A stretch of 64,000 bases of DNA from Flagellimonas spongiicola. Lineage in GTDB: Bacteria > Bacteroidota > Bacteroidia > Flavobacteriales > Flavobacteriaceae. A model generated the notes under the pieces. That model was not told the DNA's origin. It did not search any database and saw only the letters and a list, made by a program, of their open reading frames with translations. The stretch's first letter is position 1. The number at the start of each line of letters is the position of its first letter. Both the position numbers and the translations under genes were made by a program. The stretch is taken from positions 44,338 to 108,337 of the forward strand of contig NZ_JAMFMA010000005.1 in NCBI RefSeq assembly GCF_023502425.1. The letters are read 5' to 3'. This document shows positions 50,674-59,512 of the stretch, piece after piece.

Positions 50674-51270
50674 ATGGGATTATTCCATGAACCCATAAAA
50701 CTTGATTTACCTGGGGCCGATATAAGCTATTTCCCCTCCTTCCTGACCGATAATGATGCCAGTATCCTATTTGAGCATTTAAGCACCAAAACGCCGTGGA
50801 AACAAGACGAAATAACCTTGTTTGGCAAAACACACCCCCAACCAAGATTAACAGCGCTATATGCCAACAACCAGAATAGTTATTCCTATTCCGGAATTAC
50901 CATGAATCCTCATGCATTTTCAGTGGAATTGAAACAACTAAAACAAGCCGTTGAACGTGCATGCCAAACCACTTTTACAAGCTGTCTTTTAAATTACTAT
51001 CGTAACGGTAAGGACAGTAATGGATGGCATTCAGACGATGAAAAAGAATTAGGTGAAAATCCAATAATAGCCTCCGTCAGCTTGGGTGCGGAACGCTTTT
51101 TTAATCTGCGTCATAAAACCGACAAAACCTTAAAACATAAGTTACTTCTAGAACACGGAAGCTTATTGCTGATGCAAGGTGCTACGCAACATAATTGGCA
51201 ACACCAAGTCCCTAAAACTTCCAAAAAAATTGGAGGTCGGATCAACCTCACATTTCGGGTAATTATTTAA
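50674..51270 (+). CDS. AlkB-like Fe(II)/2-oxoglutarate dioxygenase
   Basis: The 198-residue enzyme belongs to the AlkB family, which repairs alkylated nucleobases by oxidative demethylation. The iron ligands are seen in GWHSDDE (His, Asp) and WQHQVPK (His); the 2-oxoglutarate Arg is in RINLTFR; LNYYRNGKDS is the substrate lid. It shares an operon with the AraC-type gene and overlaps the convergent S1/P1 nuclease gene by 8 bases. Confidence 0.92.
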   Translation: MGLFHEPIKLDLPGADISYFPSFLTDNDASILFEHLSTKTPWKQDEITLFGKTHPQPRLTALYANNQNSYSYSGITMNPHAFSVELKQLKQAVERACQTTFTSCLLNYYRNGKDSNGWHSDDEKELGENPIIASVSLGAERFFNLRHKTDKTLKHKLLLEHGSLLLMQGATQHNWQHQVPKTSKKIGGRINLTFRVII

Positions 51271-52033
51271 ACAATTCGTTCAGAACCTTTGCCAACCGCA
51301 AGCCTCCTCGCTGCAGTTGCTGAAAAAGAACAGTATTGTATTTATAACCGTATTGGTAGCTGAGCTTTTCACCAATTTCGACGGAATCATATAGCGTTGC
51401 ACAAATCTCATGCGATTCATTGACCCAATCATATATTGTTCCCTCTTGGATTTCTTTCCGTTCTTTACGTGATACGTCAACCAATTCATTGCCTAATTCC
51501 GTATATGTCATCCCATAGGAATCAATCAAATTTGTATCCCAGACCCTATGTAAATTGGTACCTACTCCAAACCATTGTACCTGAATATCATTACCGCCTT
51601 TGTCTTCTGCTCGACTGACGTGCAACGGCTGATGAAGGTCACCCACGAAATGCACCAATAGCTTTAAATAAAAAACGCGGTCTTCCCTGCTCCTATTTTC
51701 ATCTTTTACTATTCTCGAGCATTCTTTAATCGCGGTTATCAAATCACCACGATCACTTTTTACAGCATCCTCGTAACGCATGCCCAACGGAAAATTCACA
51801 TAATGCCATGGAAAAAACCTAGAATATTGACGATCTGCCTTGATTTCATCAGCAAAAGTGGAAACATAGGCTAAACTATGTCCATCCAATAAATCCTTGA
51901 TAGCTCTTTTTGCTTTGCCTGTTAAATGACTCTGCGCAATATGACCTGTTACCCGATGCCCGGTTTTTCCCCAAAAAGTGTTACCAAAAAACAACATTGG
52001 TGCAAGGATAAAAAGTAGAGTGATTTTCTTCAT
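51263..52033 (-). CDS. S1/P1 nuclease, secreted
   Basis: The 256-residue zinc nuclease degrades single-stranded nucleic acid. After a signal peptide (ITLLFILAPMLFFGNTF) the mature chain would begin with Trp (WGKTGHRVTGHIA), which is the N-terminal zinc ligand in this family. The other ligands are in STFADEIK, PWHYVNF, HFVGDLHQPLH and NLHRVWDT. ATG 52033 is chosen since it starts the signal peptide; an ATG 45 bases upstream is less likely. It may serve nucleic-acid nutrition. Confidence 0.93.
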   Translation of the reverse strand: MKKITLLFILAPMLFFGNTFWGKTGHRVTGHIAQSHLTGKAKRAIKDLLDGHSLAYVSTFADEIKADRQYSRFFPWHYVNFPLGMRYEDAVKSDRGDLITAIKECSRIVKDENRSREDRVFYLKLLVHFVGDLHQPLHVSRAEDKGGNDIQVQWFGVGTNLHRVWDTNLIDSYGMTYTELGNELVDVSRKERKEIQEGTIYDWVNESHEICATLYDSVEIGEKLSYQYGYKYNTVLFQQLQRGGLRLAKVLNELFK

Positions 52034-52197
52034 GATTGATGATTTTCCCAAATGTAAAACTAAGCTGGAAAATTGCAATCATGTGCGTTGATATTTTTAA
52101 TTATGTCGTTTGTCATGTCTTAATTGACGTTTGTAATTTTTGGGATTTTTTTAACGAAACTTGCCCTTAAATTTGTCGATCTAACTCAAAAGTCCCT

Positions 52198-54396
52198 ATG
52201 TTAAAACTTCGCTTGGCAATTGCCCTTGGGTTGTTGCCTTTGTTACTAGCCGCACAAAACGAAGACAAGAGGTTTACTGTAAAATACATATCGGAACCCA
52301 TTACCATTGATGGGGTTTTGGATGAAGGAATTTGGGAAACAGCCGATAGTGCCCGTGATTTCCAACAGTACTTTCCATCAGACTCTACATTAGCCAAGCA
52401 GAAAACGGAAATTAAAATGCTCTTTGATGATACCACTTTGTATATCGGTATTCGACAAGAAGCAGGTGGGGATGAATACATTACGCCATCACTTAGAAGA
52501 GATTATAGAGCAGGTAACGGAGACAACATCACACTGCTATTTGACACTTTTAACGATGGAACCAACGCCTTTTTGTTTGGTATCAACCCACTTGGAGTAC
52601 GCAGGGAGGCACTCATATCTGGGGGTGGCAACGATCTTAGGGGATTTACCACTTCATGGGATGTTAAATGGAGAGGGGAATCTAAAATTTACGATACGTA
52701 TTACACCTCGGAAATGGCCATACCGCTTACCTCCTTTAAATTTAGGGAAGGTGAAACCAAATGGCGTTTCAACAGTTACCGTTTTGATATGCAAGGAAAT
52801 GAGCGTAGCAACTGGACGGTAATTCCGCAAAATCAGTTGGTGTTCAATCTGGCCTTTATGGGCGATATGCATTTTGAAAAACCTTTAGGCAAGTCAAGGA
52901 CACCGTTTGCTATAATACCTTATATCAACGGAATTGCCGGAAAAGATTTTGAAATCGATGAAAATGCCAATGATTTTAAGGTTGGTGGAGATGCCAAAAT
53001 AGCAATTGGCAATGGCATGAACCTGGATATAACCCTGAATCCTGATTTCTCACAGGTGGAAGTGGACAATTTCATCACGAATCTTACCCGATTCGAAATA
53101 TCACTCCCAGAACGGCGCCAGTTTTTTATTGATAACAATGACCTTTTTGCAAGTTTTGGCGGCGGACGCGATGCCAACCCATTCTTTTCTAGAAGAATAG
53201 GTATTGCTACGGATGCCGAGGACAATACCATTCAAAATAGAATTATTGGAGGGGTTCGTTTAAGCGGAAAACTGAATAATAATCTTCGTCTTGGATTCCT
53301 AAATATTCAAACTGAAGAAGATGAAGCCAATGAAATCGCTTCGAATAATAATATGATGGTCGCGCTGCAACAAAAGGTATTTTCGCGCTCCAACATTGGG
53401 ATGTTCTTCATCAACAGGCAAACTTTTGATGCCCCGGATTTTATTGAAGAAAGTGAAGAGTATAATCGCGTGGTAGGTATGGATTTCAACCTTGCTTCCA
53501 GCGATAACCTGTGGACCGGTAAAGTATACGGTCATAAGTCGTTTCAGCCCGATGACAGTGAAGGAAATTACTCATTTGGAGCATTTGGCAACTACAACGG
53601 TAAGAATTATGGCGGTTTTATTGATGCCGTATATATTGACGAGGACTTTGATTCCGATCTAGGTTTTATTCCTAGAAAGGACATCTTCAAAGTTGCAACA
53701 AGCTTTAACAAGAATTTTTGGCCCAAAGGAGGACTTATCAATAATCACACATTTCAGTTATTCGCCATTAATACATGGCGACCAAATTTAGACTACAAAC
53801 AAACCGACTATTTCTACAATCTTAGTTGGGAAGGGCGTTTCAATAACCTATCTGAAATTAGTGCCGAATTGCAGCATCGATTCATCTTTTTAACCGATGA
53901 ATTTGACCCAACAGGTAAGGACAATGCAGTTCCACTACCGGCGGATACAGGATACTATTTTACAGCGGTCGCATTGCAATATCAATCTGACCGACGAAAA
54001 ACATTTTCATTTAGTGCCAACCCCACATACGGGGAGTTTTTTAACGGTAACCGTTTTTCCTTGGAAGCGGATATGACGGTTAGATTTCAACCCAAGTTAA
54101 ATCTCTCTATGAATTTGGCCTATGATCATATTGAGTTACCTACGCCTCATTCAAGGGCTGATATTTGGTTGGTGGCTCCCAGAGTGGATATAACTTTTAG
54201 CAAATCCATATTTTGGTCTACTTTGGTGCAATACAGTAACCAACGCGATAATATGGGGATAAACTCGCGTCTGCAATGGCGATTTGCTCCACTTTCCGAT
54301 TTATTCCTGGTGTATAATGACAACTATTTTGTGAATACTTTTATGCCCAGAAATAGGTCCATAAATTTGAAGCTTACCTATTGGCTCAATATCTAG
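52198..54396 (+). CDS. DUF5916 protein with CBM9-like domain and outer-membrane barrel
   Basis: The 732-residue protein has a signal peptide (LRLAIALGLLPLLLAAQ), an N-terminal CBM9-like domain (ITIDGVLDEGIWETADSA and DDTTLYIGIRQ) and a long beta-barrel ending SINLKLTYWLNI. This is the DUF5916 family of Bacteroidota. Function is unknown; the layout suggests an outer-membrane protein with a binding domain. The HAD gene follows after 1 base. Confidence 0.88.
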   Translation: MLKLRLAIALGLLPLLLAAQNEDKRFTVKYISEPITIDGVLDEGIWETADSARDFQQYFPSDSTLAKQKTEIKMLFDDTTLYIGIRQEAGGDEYITPSLRRDYRAGNGDNITLLFDTFNDGTNAFLFGINPLGVRREALISGGGNDLRGFTTSWDVKWRGESKIYDTYYTSEMAIPLTSFKFREGETKWRFNSYRFDMQGNERSNWTVIPQNQLVFNLAFMGDMHFEKPLGKSRTPFAIIPYINGIAGKDFEIDENANDFKVGGDAKIAIGNGMNLDITLNPDFSQVEVDNFITNLTRFEISLPERRQFFIDNNDLFASFGGGRDANPFFSRRIGIATDAEDNTIQNRIIGGVRLSGKLNNNLRLGFLNIQTEEDEANEIASNNNMMVALQQKVFSRSNIGMFFINRQTFDAPDFIEESEEYNRVVGMDFNLASSDNLWTGKVYGHKSFQPDDSEGNYSFGAFGNYNGKNYGGFIDAVYIDEDFDSDLGFIPRKDIFKVATSFNKNFWPKGGLINNHTFQLFAINTWRPNLDYKQTDYFYNLSWEGRFNNLSEISAELQHRFIFLTDEFDPTGKDNAVPLPADTGYYFTAVALQYQSDRRKTFSFSANPTYGEFFNGNRFSLEADMTVRFQPKLNLSMNLAYDHIELPTPHSRADIWLVAPRVDITFSKSIFWSTLVQYSNQRDNMGINSRLQWRFAPLSDLFLVYNDNYFVNTFMPRNRSINLKLTYWLNI

Positions 54397-54397
54397 C

Positions 54398-55195
54398 ATG
54401 AAATTTAAAATTCTATGTTCTGACTTGGATGGCACCCTACTGACAACCAAGAACGACGTTTCTGATTTCACTGTAGCTGAAATCAATAGGATTAAAAACC
54501 GGATGAAGGTAATTTTGGTATCGGCCAGGATGCCACAGTCCATGACTTATTTACAAGCCCGATTGGGTATTGAGCAAAATCCGATGGTTTGTTTTAATGG
54601 CGCACTTGTAATACATCAGAACACCACTTTGGTCAATACCATGATTTCTGTAGCCAATACCAAAATACTATGGAATCATTGCCAAAATAGAGGCATCCGT
54701 ATTGGACTGTACCATGGCAATGATTGGTGCGTAAGTGCTTCTTCAGAACGCGTTGAGAAGGAAATATTCAACACCAAGGCCCAACCAAGATTTGAAAAAA
54801 CAGAAGATACTTTGAATCGCTGGGAATTGGACGGCATTGGACCGCATAAAATAATGCTGATGGGCACCAAAGCAGCCATGGATGATGTAGCACCCATTTT
54901 GGAATCCCGATTCAAGGAAGCCCTCAATTGTTATCGCTCCAATGATACTTTGATTGAAATTGCTCCGAAGTCCGTTTCTAAGTTACAGGCCATTAAATCC
55001 TTGCTAAAAGACGAAGAATCTCTTGACGATGTCCTGGCCTTTGGCGACAATTTCAATGATGTTGAAATGTTGCAAAATGTTGGTTGTGGTGTTGCCGTTG
55101 CGAATGCAAGGGAGGCAGCTAAAAAGGCATCAAATTTTGTTACTTCGGCAAATACGGAAGATGGCGTCGCCCAGTTTATCAAGACACATTTGTGA
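54398..55195 (+). CDS. Cof-type HAD-IIB family hydrolase
   Basis: The 265-residue protein is a sugar-phosphate type HAD phosphatase. Motif I is CSDLDGTLLTTK, motif II VSARMPQSM, motif III KLQAIK, motif IV FGDNFNDVEML. The cap is type IIB. The substrate is not defined. It is read from the DUF5916 transcript, 1 base after that stop. Confidence 0.93.
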   Translation: MKFKILCSDLDGTLLTTKNDVSDFTVAEINRIKNRMKVILVSARMPQSMTYLQARLGIEQNPMVCFNGALVIHQNTTLVNTMISVANTKILWNHCQNRGIRIGLYHGNDWCVSASSERVEKEIFNTKAQPRFEKTEDTLNRWELDGIGPHKIMLMGTKAAMDDVAPILESRFKEALNCYRSNDTLIEIAPKSVSKLQAIKSLLKDEESLDDVLAFGDNFNDVEMLQNVGCGVAVANAREAAKKASNFVTSANTEDGVAQFIKTHL

Positions 55196-55201
55196 TTTTC
55201 C

Positions 55202-55209
55202 TATATTTG
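55202..55209 (+). promoter_or_regulatory. Candidate -7 box of the DUF819 gene
   Basis: TATATTTG fits TAnnTTTG 19 bases before the ATG. The -33 region is poor, and the gene may also be read from upstream. Confidence 0.4.
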
Positions 55210-55228
55210 GGACTACTAGTCAAATTTT

Positions 55229-56491
55229 ATGAACCAACTTCCTTTTACTGAAGACACAGTTATCTTCGGTCTTCTTTGTCTTTGTCTCGGCTTTGTTTTT
55301 TATACTTCTTCCATCAAAACTGGTTTTTGGAAAAAGTTTTACGGCATTGTGCCTACGGTCCTCATGTGTTATTTACTACCAGCTATTTTAGCCAGTTCAG
55401 GTATCATTGACGAAAAATCCTCCAACACCTATTACGTAGCTAGTCGTTACCTGTTACCCGCAGCACTTATTCTGATGACATTGAGCATAGATTTGAAGGC
55501 AATTGCGAACCTAGGCTCCAAAGCGCTCATCATGTTTTTAACTGGAACAGCCGGGATTGTGATTGGAGGCCCCATCGCAATTTTGATTGTCTCCATATTT
55601 TCTCCAGAAAGTGTCGGTGGTAATGACTTTGATGCTGTTTGGAGAGGATTGGCTACCATAGCAGGTAGCTGGATAGGTGGAGGTGCCAATCAGGCAGCCA
55701 TGTTGGAAGTTTTCCAATACAATCAAGATAAATATGGTGGTATGGTATTGGTTGATATTGTTGTAGCAAACATCTGGATGGCCATATTATTATTGGGCAT
55801 TGGTAAGACCAAAACCATTGATAAATGGCTAAAAGCAGACACCTCATCCATTGAAGAATTGAAAGTCAAGGTTTCCGATTATACCGCTAAGATTGCGCGG
55901 GTCACGTCCTTACACGATTTTATGATGATGCTACTCTACGCTTTTGCGGGTGTTGGAATAGCCCACTTTTTAGGGAATCACTTTGCGGAATTATTGGAAA
56001 ACAATTTTGAAGTAATCAGGAATAAAGAGAAGATTCTTTCTTCCTTAGGGTCCAAATTTCTTTGGATGGTAGTTTTTGCTACAGCAATTGGAATTGGATT
56101 GTCATTCACGAAAGCCAAAAATTATGAAGGAGCCGGTGCAAGCAAGATTGGAGGAATGTTCATTTATATTTTGGTTGCAACAATTGGCATGAAAATGGAC
56201 TTGGGCCGAGTAATGGAAAACCCTGGTTTGATTGCAATTGGTCTAGTTTGGATTACAATACACGCCGGACTGCTTATTTTGGTAGCCAAATTGATAAAGG
56301 CACCGTACTTTTTCTTAGCGGTTGGTAGTCAAGCAAATGTGGGTGGAGCAGCATCTGCACCCGTGGTCGCTGCTGAATTCCATCCCTCATTGACATCTGT
56401 TGGTATTCTTCTAGCAGTTTTTGGATATGTGGTGGGAACAGCAGGTGCTTATTTATGTGCCATCCTCATGGAAGTTGCCTCCAAGGTTTAA
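55229..56491 (+). CDS. DUF819 family membrane protein
   Basis: The 420-residue protein has about ten to twelve hydrophobic segments and DUF819 features: AGSWIGGGANQAAMLEVF and the second half AVGSQANVGGAASAPVVAA, two related Gly/Ala-rich motifs that suggest an inverted-repeat transporter. The substrate is unknown. The gene lies 33 bases after the HAD gene. Confidence 0.88.
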   Translation: MNQLPFTEDTVIFGLLCLCLGFVFYTSSIKTGFWKKFYGIVPTVLMCYLLPAILASSGIIDEKSSNTYYVASRYLLPAALILMTLSIDLKAIANLGSKALIMFLTGTAGIVIGGPIAILIVSIFSPESVGGNDFDAVWRGLATIAGSWIGGGANQAAMLEVFQYNQDKYGGMVLVDIVVANIWMAILLLGIGKTKTIDKWLKADTSSIEELKVKVSDYTAKIARVTSLHDFMMMLLYAFAGVGIAHFLGNHFAELLENNFEVIRNKEKILSSLGSKFLWMVVFATAIGIGLSFTKAKNYEGAGASKIGGMFIYILVATIGMKMDLGRVMENPGLIAIGLVWITIHAGLLILVAKLIKAPYFFLAVGSQANVGGAASAPVVAAEFHPSLTSVGILLAVFGYVVGTAGAYLCAILMEVASKV

Positions 56492-56499
56492 TTATTCCA

Positions 56500-56507
56500 T
56501 AAGTTTG
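56500..56507 (+). promoter_or_regulatory. Candidate -7 box of the DUF4369 gene
   Basis: TAAGTTTG fits TAnnTTTG, 28 bases before the ATG at 56536. A TTG lies 22 bases upstream. Confidence 0.4.
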
Positions 56508-56535
56508 TGCATATTTGCCACGCAAAAATTTTACT

Positions 56536-57228
56536 ATGAAGCGGTTTTTATCAGCATTGGTTATTCTTGTTATTCTTGGATCCTGTAACAGCAAGACGGA
56601 AAATACAATGACAGTTTCCGGAAATGTAAAGGGTTTAAAGAAGGGAACGCTTTATCTACAGCAGTTCAAGGATTCTACTTTGGTCATCTTGGACTCCATT
56701 CAAATTCAAGGAAACGGGAATTTTGAGTTCGCTCAAGAAGTTCCTGAACCAGAAATTTTCTACCTCTATTTGGACAAAGCTGACAATAATGATGTAAATG
56801 ATCGCATAACCTTTTTTGGAGAAGCTGGAGAAATCACCATTAATACGGCTTGGAATACATTTGCTTTAGATCCTACAATAAGTGGTTCAGAAAGTCATAT
56901 TGCCATGACCGAGTTCAATGACATGATGTCCAAATTCAATATTCGGGAATTGGAACTTGTAGGTTTATCCACTCAACCAGAGATACAAGCGGATTCGGTA
57001 GTTTTCGATTCCATAAAGAAGTTAATCAACCATAATGGAATTGGCAGCTATAGATATGCTATCAATTACGGACTTGCAAATTCCGCATCCTATGCAACAC
57101 CTTATTTGGTGTTAAGTGTGGCAGAGGTAATCAATCCAACATTCCTAGACTCCATTTATAACAACTTAAGTCCAGAGGTTGCCGCTTCCAAATACGGCAA
57201 AGACCTAAAGGCCTATCTAAATAAGTAA
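56536..57228 (+). CDS. DUF4369 lipoprotein
   Basis: The 230-residue protein has a lipoprotein signal (LVILVILGSC) and a DUF4369 domain (MTVSGNVKGLKKGTLYLQQF, LDSIQIQGNGNFEF), as in the N-terminal part of thioredoxin-like AhpC/TSA proteins, but has no thioredoxin domain of its own. The C-terminal half is helical. ATG 56536 starts the signal; an in-frame codon 21 bases upstream is disregarded. Function unknown. Confidence 0.82.
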   Translation: MKRFLSALVILVILGSCNSKTENTMTVSGNVKGLKKGTLYLQQFKDSTLVILDSIQIQGNGNFEFAQEVPEPEIFYLYLDKADNNDVNDRITFFGEAGEITINTAWNTFALDPTISGSESHIAMTEFNDMMSKFNIRELELVGLSTQPEIQADSVVFDSIKKLINHNGIGSYRYAINYGLANSASYATPYLVLSVAEVINPTFLDSIYNNLSPEVAASKYGKDLKAYLNK

Positions 57229-57240
57229 GTTGGCCTTTAG
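57205..57240. other. Hairpin spanning two convergent stop codons
   Basis: CTAAAGGCC (57205-57213) pairs with GGCCTTTAG (57232-57240), 9 bp, around 18 bases that include the TAA of the DUF4369 gene; the right arm includes the stop of the small gene at 57237. There is no T-run, so termination may be partial; it may simply protect the two 3' ends. Confidence 0.4.
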
Positions 57241-57509
57241 CTGGCTAATTTGTTCAAATCTTCAACTAGTCCAGTAGCCTTTTCTTCCAAAAGGTTCCGA
57301 ATTTCCCTGAAATGCGCTTTTCTGTTATCCACATCCTTTTGATGGATTTTGGCCATAAGTTCGTCAAAAACATTGATTGCTTTGTCTATGATAACAGTCC
57401 CTTCTTCAGAGTCTTTATTGTTTGAACCTGCCTCCCATAAATAGACTGCTTCAATGATATCACCCAAAACAAAATTGACATCTTTCTTTAAATCGCGAAT
57501 GCTTGCCAT
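57237..57509 (-). CDS. Small conserved helical protein of unknown function
   Basis: The 90-residue protein is almost wholly helical and charged (IRDLKKDVNFVLGDIIEAVY, IINVFDELMAK-like region, KAHFREIRNLLEEKA), with no domain I recognise. It is probably soluble. It lies 26 bases after manA, last in the idi-queD-manA operon, and its stop abuts the end of the convergent DUF4369 gene. Confidence 0.6.
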   Translation of the reverse strand: MASIRDLKKDVNFVLGDIIEAVYLWEAGSNNKDSEEGTVIIDKAINVFDELMAKIHQKDVDNRKAHFREIRNLLEEKATGLVEDLNKLAS

Positions 57510-57535
57510 ATGTGGTATTTTTTTTAAATGTACTA

Positions 57536-58504
57536 TTAAATGGTAACTTCTAAAAGTTTCGCGCCGTCTGTATCTATTGAAACTTCATTACTTGACGCTG
57601 GTATTAAAACTGTTTCTCCCTTACTGATCATTACATCTCCTGATTCATTGGATAAGCTTGCTTGTCCGCCAACACACATGTAAATGATAAATGAATCAAT
57701 AGCGGATATATCTCTTTTTAAAGGTTGTGACAACGCGATGAAATTGGTTTTAAAATAGGGGCTTTCCACCATTTCATTCACAGTGTCCTTTTCTGCACCG
57801 TAAGCAACCTTAAAATCATCCTTTTTAGTGTAATCCATAGCATCCAAGGCCAGTTCGGTATGCAATTCCCTAAGATTTCCTTCTTTATCCCTTCGATTAA
57901 AATCAAATACTCGATATGTGACATCCGAAGTCTGCTGAATTTCAGCCAGCAGTACACCTGCTCCAATAGCATGGATTTTACCAGTGTTGATAAAAAAAGT
58001 GTCTCCCTCAGTGACTTCTTCATAGTTCATAAGACTTTCCAAAGTACCCTCTTCTAGGCTTTTAACATACTCGGATTTTTCTACATCCCTATTGAAGCCC
58101 ACGATTAATTTGGCACCTGGGTCTGCATCCATTACGTACCACATTTCAGTTTTACCAAAGGAATTATGTCTTTCCTTGGCCAGTTCATCATTGGGATGTA
58201 GTTGAATGGATAAATCTTGTTTGGCATCAATGAACTTAATTAGAATGGGAAAGTCGTTTCCGAATCTATCAACCACACTTTTCCCTAGCAGGTTTTCACT
58301 GTTTTCCGAAATCAATTGGTTGAGGGAAGTGCCCTTTAATGGCCCATTGGCCACTTCGGATATATCACCCTCCACACCGGAAAGTTCCCAACTTTCGCCT
58401 GTGATGTCACTTTCAATATTCTTGTTAAGTACATTTTTTAATTTGGTTCCGCCCCATAATCGTTCTTTGAGGATAGGGGTAAATTTTAAGGGGTATAGGT
58501 TCAT
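57536..58504 (-). CDS. manA: Mannose-6-phosphate isomerase, class I
   Basis: The 322-residue zinc enzyme interconverts mannose 6-phosphate and fructose 6-phosphate. Family features include LKERLWGGTKL, ESWELSG, SIQLHPNDELAKERH (zinc ligands) and FINTGKIHAIGAGVLLAEIQ. Length fits the short class I form usual in Bacteroidota. It starts 1 base after the tetrahydropterin synthase gene and probably feeds GDP-mannose for glycan synthesis. Confidence 0.93.
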   Translation of the reverse strand: MNLYPLKFTPILKERLWGGTKLKNVLNKNIESDITGESWELSGVEGDISEVANGPLKGTSLNQLISENSENLLGKSVVDRFGNDFPILIKFIDAKQDLSIQLHPNDELAKERHNSFGKTEMWYVMDADPGAKLIVGFNRDVEKSEYVKSLEEGTLESLMNYEEVTEGDTFFINTGKIHAIGAGVLLAEIQQTSDVTYRVFDFNRRDKEGNLRELHTELALDAMDYTKKDDFKVAYGAEKDTVNEMVESPYFKTNFIALSQPLKRDISAIDSFIIYMCVGGQASLSNESGDVMISKGETVLIPASSNEVSIDTDGAKLLEVTI

Positions 58505-58505
58505 G

Positions 58506-58913
58506 TTATCCAGAATATGTTACAAAATTTCGAGGGGTCTCGTACAACACCACTTCTAAGTCCTTGTTCTTATTTATGTGTGGCCGTAGTTTATTCCAAA
58601 TGACCACGGCTATATTTTCTGCAGTGGGATTATGTTTTTTGAATTCAGGTACATCTAAATTCAAATTCTTATGGTCTAGCGCTTCTTCAACATGCTCCTT
58701 AATGAGTTCTTTCAAGATTTTCAAATCAATTACAAAACCCGTCTCTTGATCTATTTCGCCAATAACGCTGACAATCAATTCATAGTTATGGCCATGATAT
58801 CTTGGATTGTTGCACTTCCCAAATACAGCGTTATTCTTTTCATCGCTCCAGTCCGGTCTATACAATCGATGGGCAGCATTGAAACTGGCTTTTCTACTTG
58901 CCTTAACTTTCAT
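58506..58913 (-). CDS. 6-carboxytetrahydropterin synthase-like protein
   Basis: The 135-residue protein is of the 6-pyruvoyl-tetrahydropterin/QueD family. Zinc ligands are visible in FNAAHRL and NPRYHGHNYEL, with the catalytic Cys in FGKCNNPRYHGH and HKNLNLDVPEF downstream. It may act in queuosine precursor or pterin synthesis. ATG 58913 gives the family N-terminus MKVKASRKASFNAAHRL and overlaps idi by 11 bases; the 13 codons upstream are not needed. Confidence 0.9.
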   Translation of the reverse strand: MKVKASRKASFNAAHRLYRPDWSDEKNNAVFGKCNNPRYHGHNYELIVSVIGEIDQETGFVIDLKILKELIKEHVEEALDHKNLNLDVPEFKKHNPTAENIAVVIWNKLRPHINKNKDLEVVLYETPRNFVTYSG

Positions 58914-59439
58914 GGTTTTCCGTTTTAACCAGGTAATCGTAAAATCGCTCAAAAATTATTTTGAACCAAGCTGTATAGTTGTCTGGGTTTACCGCGATAT
59001 CATTTTTAATGTCCGCTGGCATCATCCACTTCCAGTCCTCTACCTCCTCTGGGTTGATTTTAGGGGCTTGGGCATAGTGTCCCATCATCACGTGATCCAA
59101 CTCATGTTCCGTTAAGCCATTATCGAATGGGGCTTTATACACAAACGAGAACAATTCCTTTAGCTCCGTGGTAAAGCCCATTTCCTCCATCAATCTGCGT
59201 TTTCCGGCTTCAATATTGGATTCTCCGTCTCGTTGGTGACTACAGCAGGTATTGGTCCATAATAGTGGCGAATGATATTTGTCTGCCGCTCTTTGTTGCA
59301 GCATTGTTTCGCCCTTTTCGTTCATAATGAACACCGAAAAAGCGCGGTGTAAGACCGCCTTTTCATGGGCTTCCATTTTAGGCATCAATCCAATGGGTTC
59401 GTCATTTTCATTGACCAATATCACTTTTTCCTCTTTCAT
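58903..59439 (-). CDS. idi: Isopentenyl-diphosphate delta-isomerase, type 1
   Basis: The 178-residue Nudix-fold enzyme converts isopentenyl to dimethylallyl diphosphate. The active-site Cys lies in LLWTNTCCSHQ, the Glu in TEHELDHV, and EAGKRRLMEEMGF is the Nudix-like helix. It provides the starter for isoprenoids, among them the carotenoids made by the crt operon at the other end of the window. First gene in the idi-queD-like-manA transcript. Confidence 0.95.
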   Translation of the reverse strand: MKEEKVILVNENDEPIGLMPKMEAHEKAVLHRAFSVFIMNEKGETMLQQRAADKYHSPLLWTNTCCSHQRDGESNIEAGKRRLMEEMGFTTELKELFSFVYKAPFDNGLTEHELDHVMMGHYAQAPKINPEEVEDWKWMMPADIKNDIAVNPDNYTAWFKIIFERFYDYLVKTENHES

Positions 59440-59512
59440 GAGGTAAAAATATGACCTTTTGGGGGTAAATGCACTCCCAAGCGTTCTAAAAAATATTGAA
59501 AATTAACTCAGC

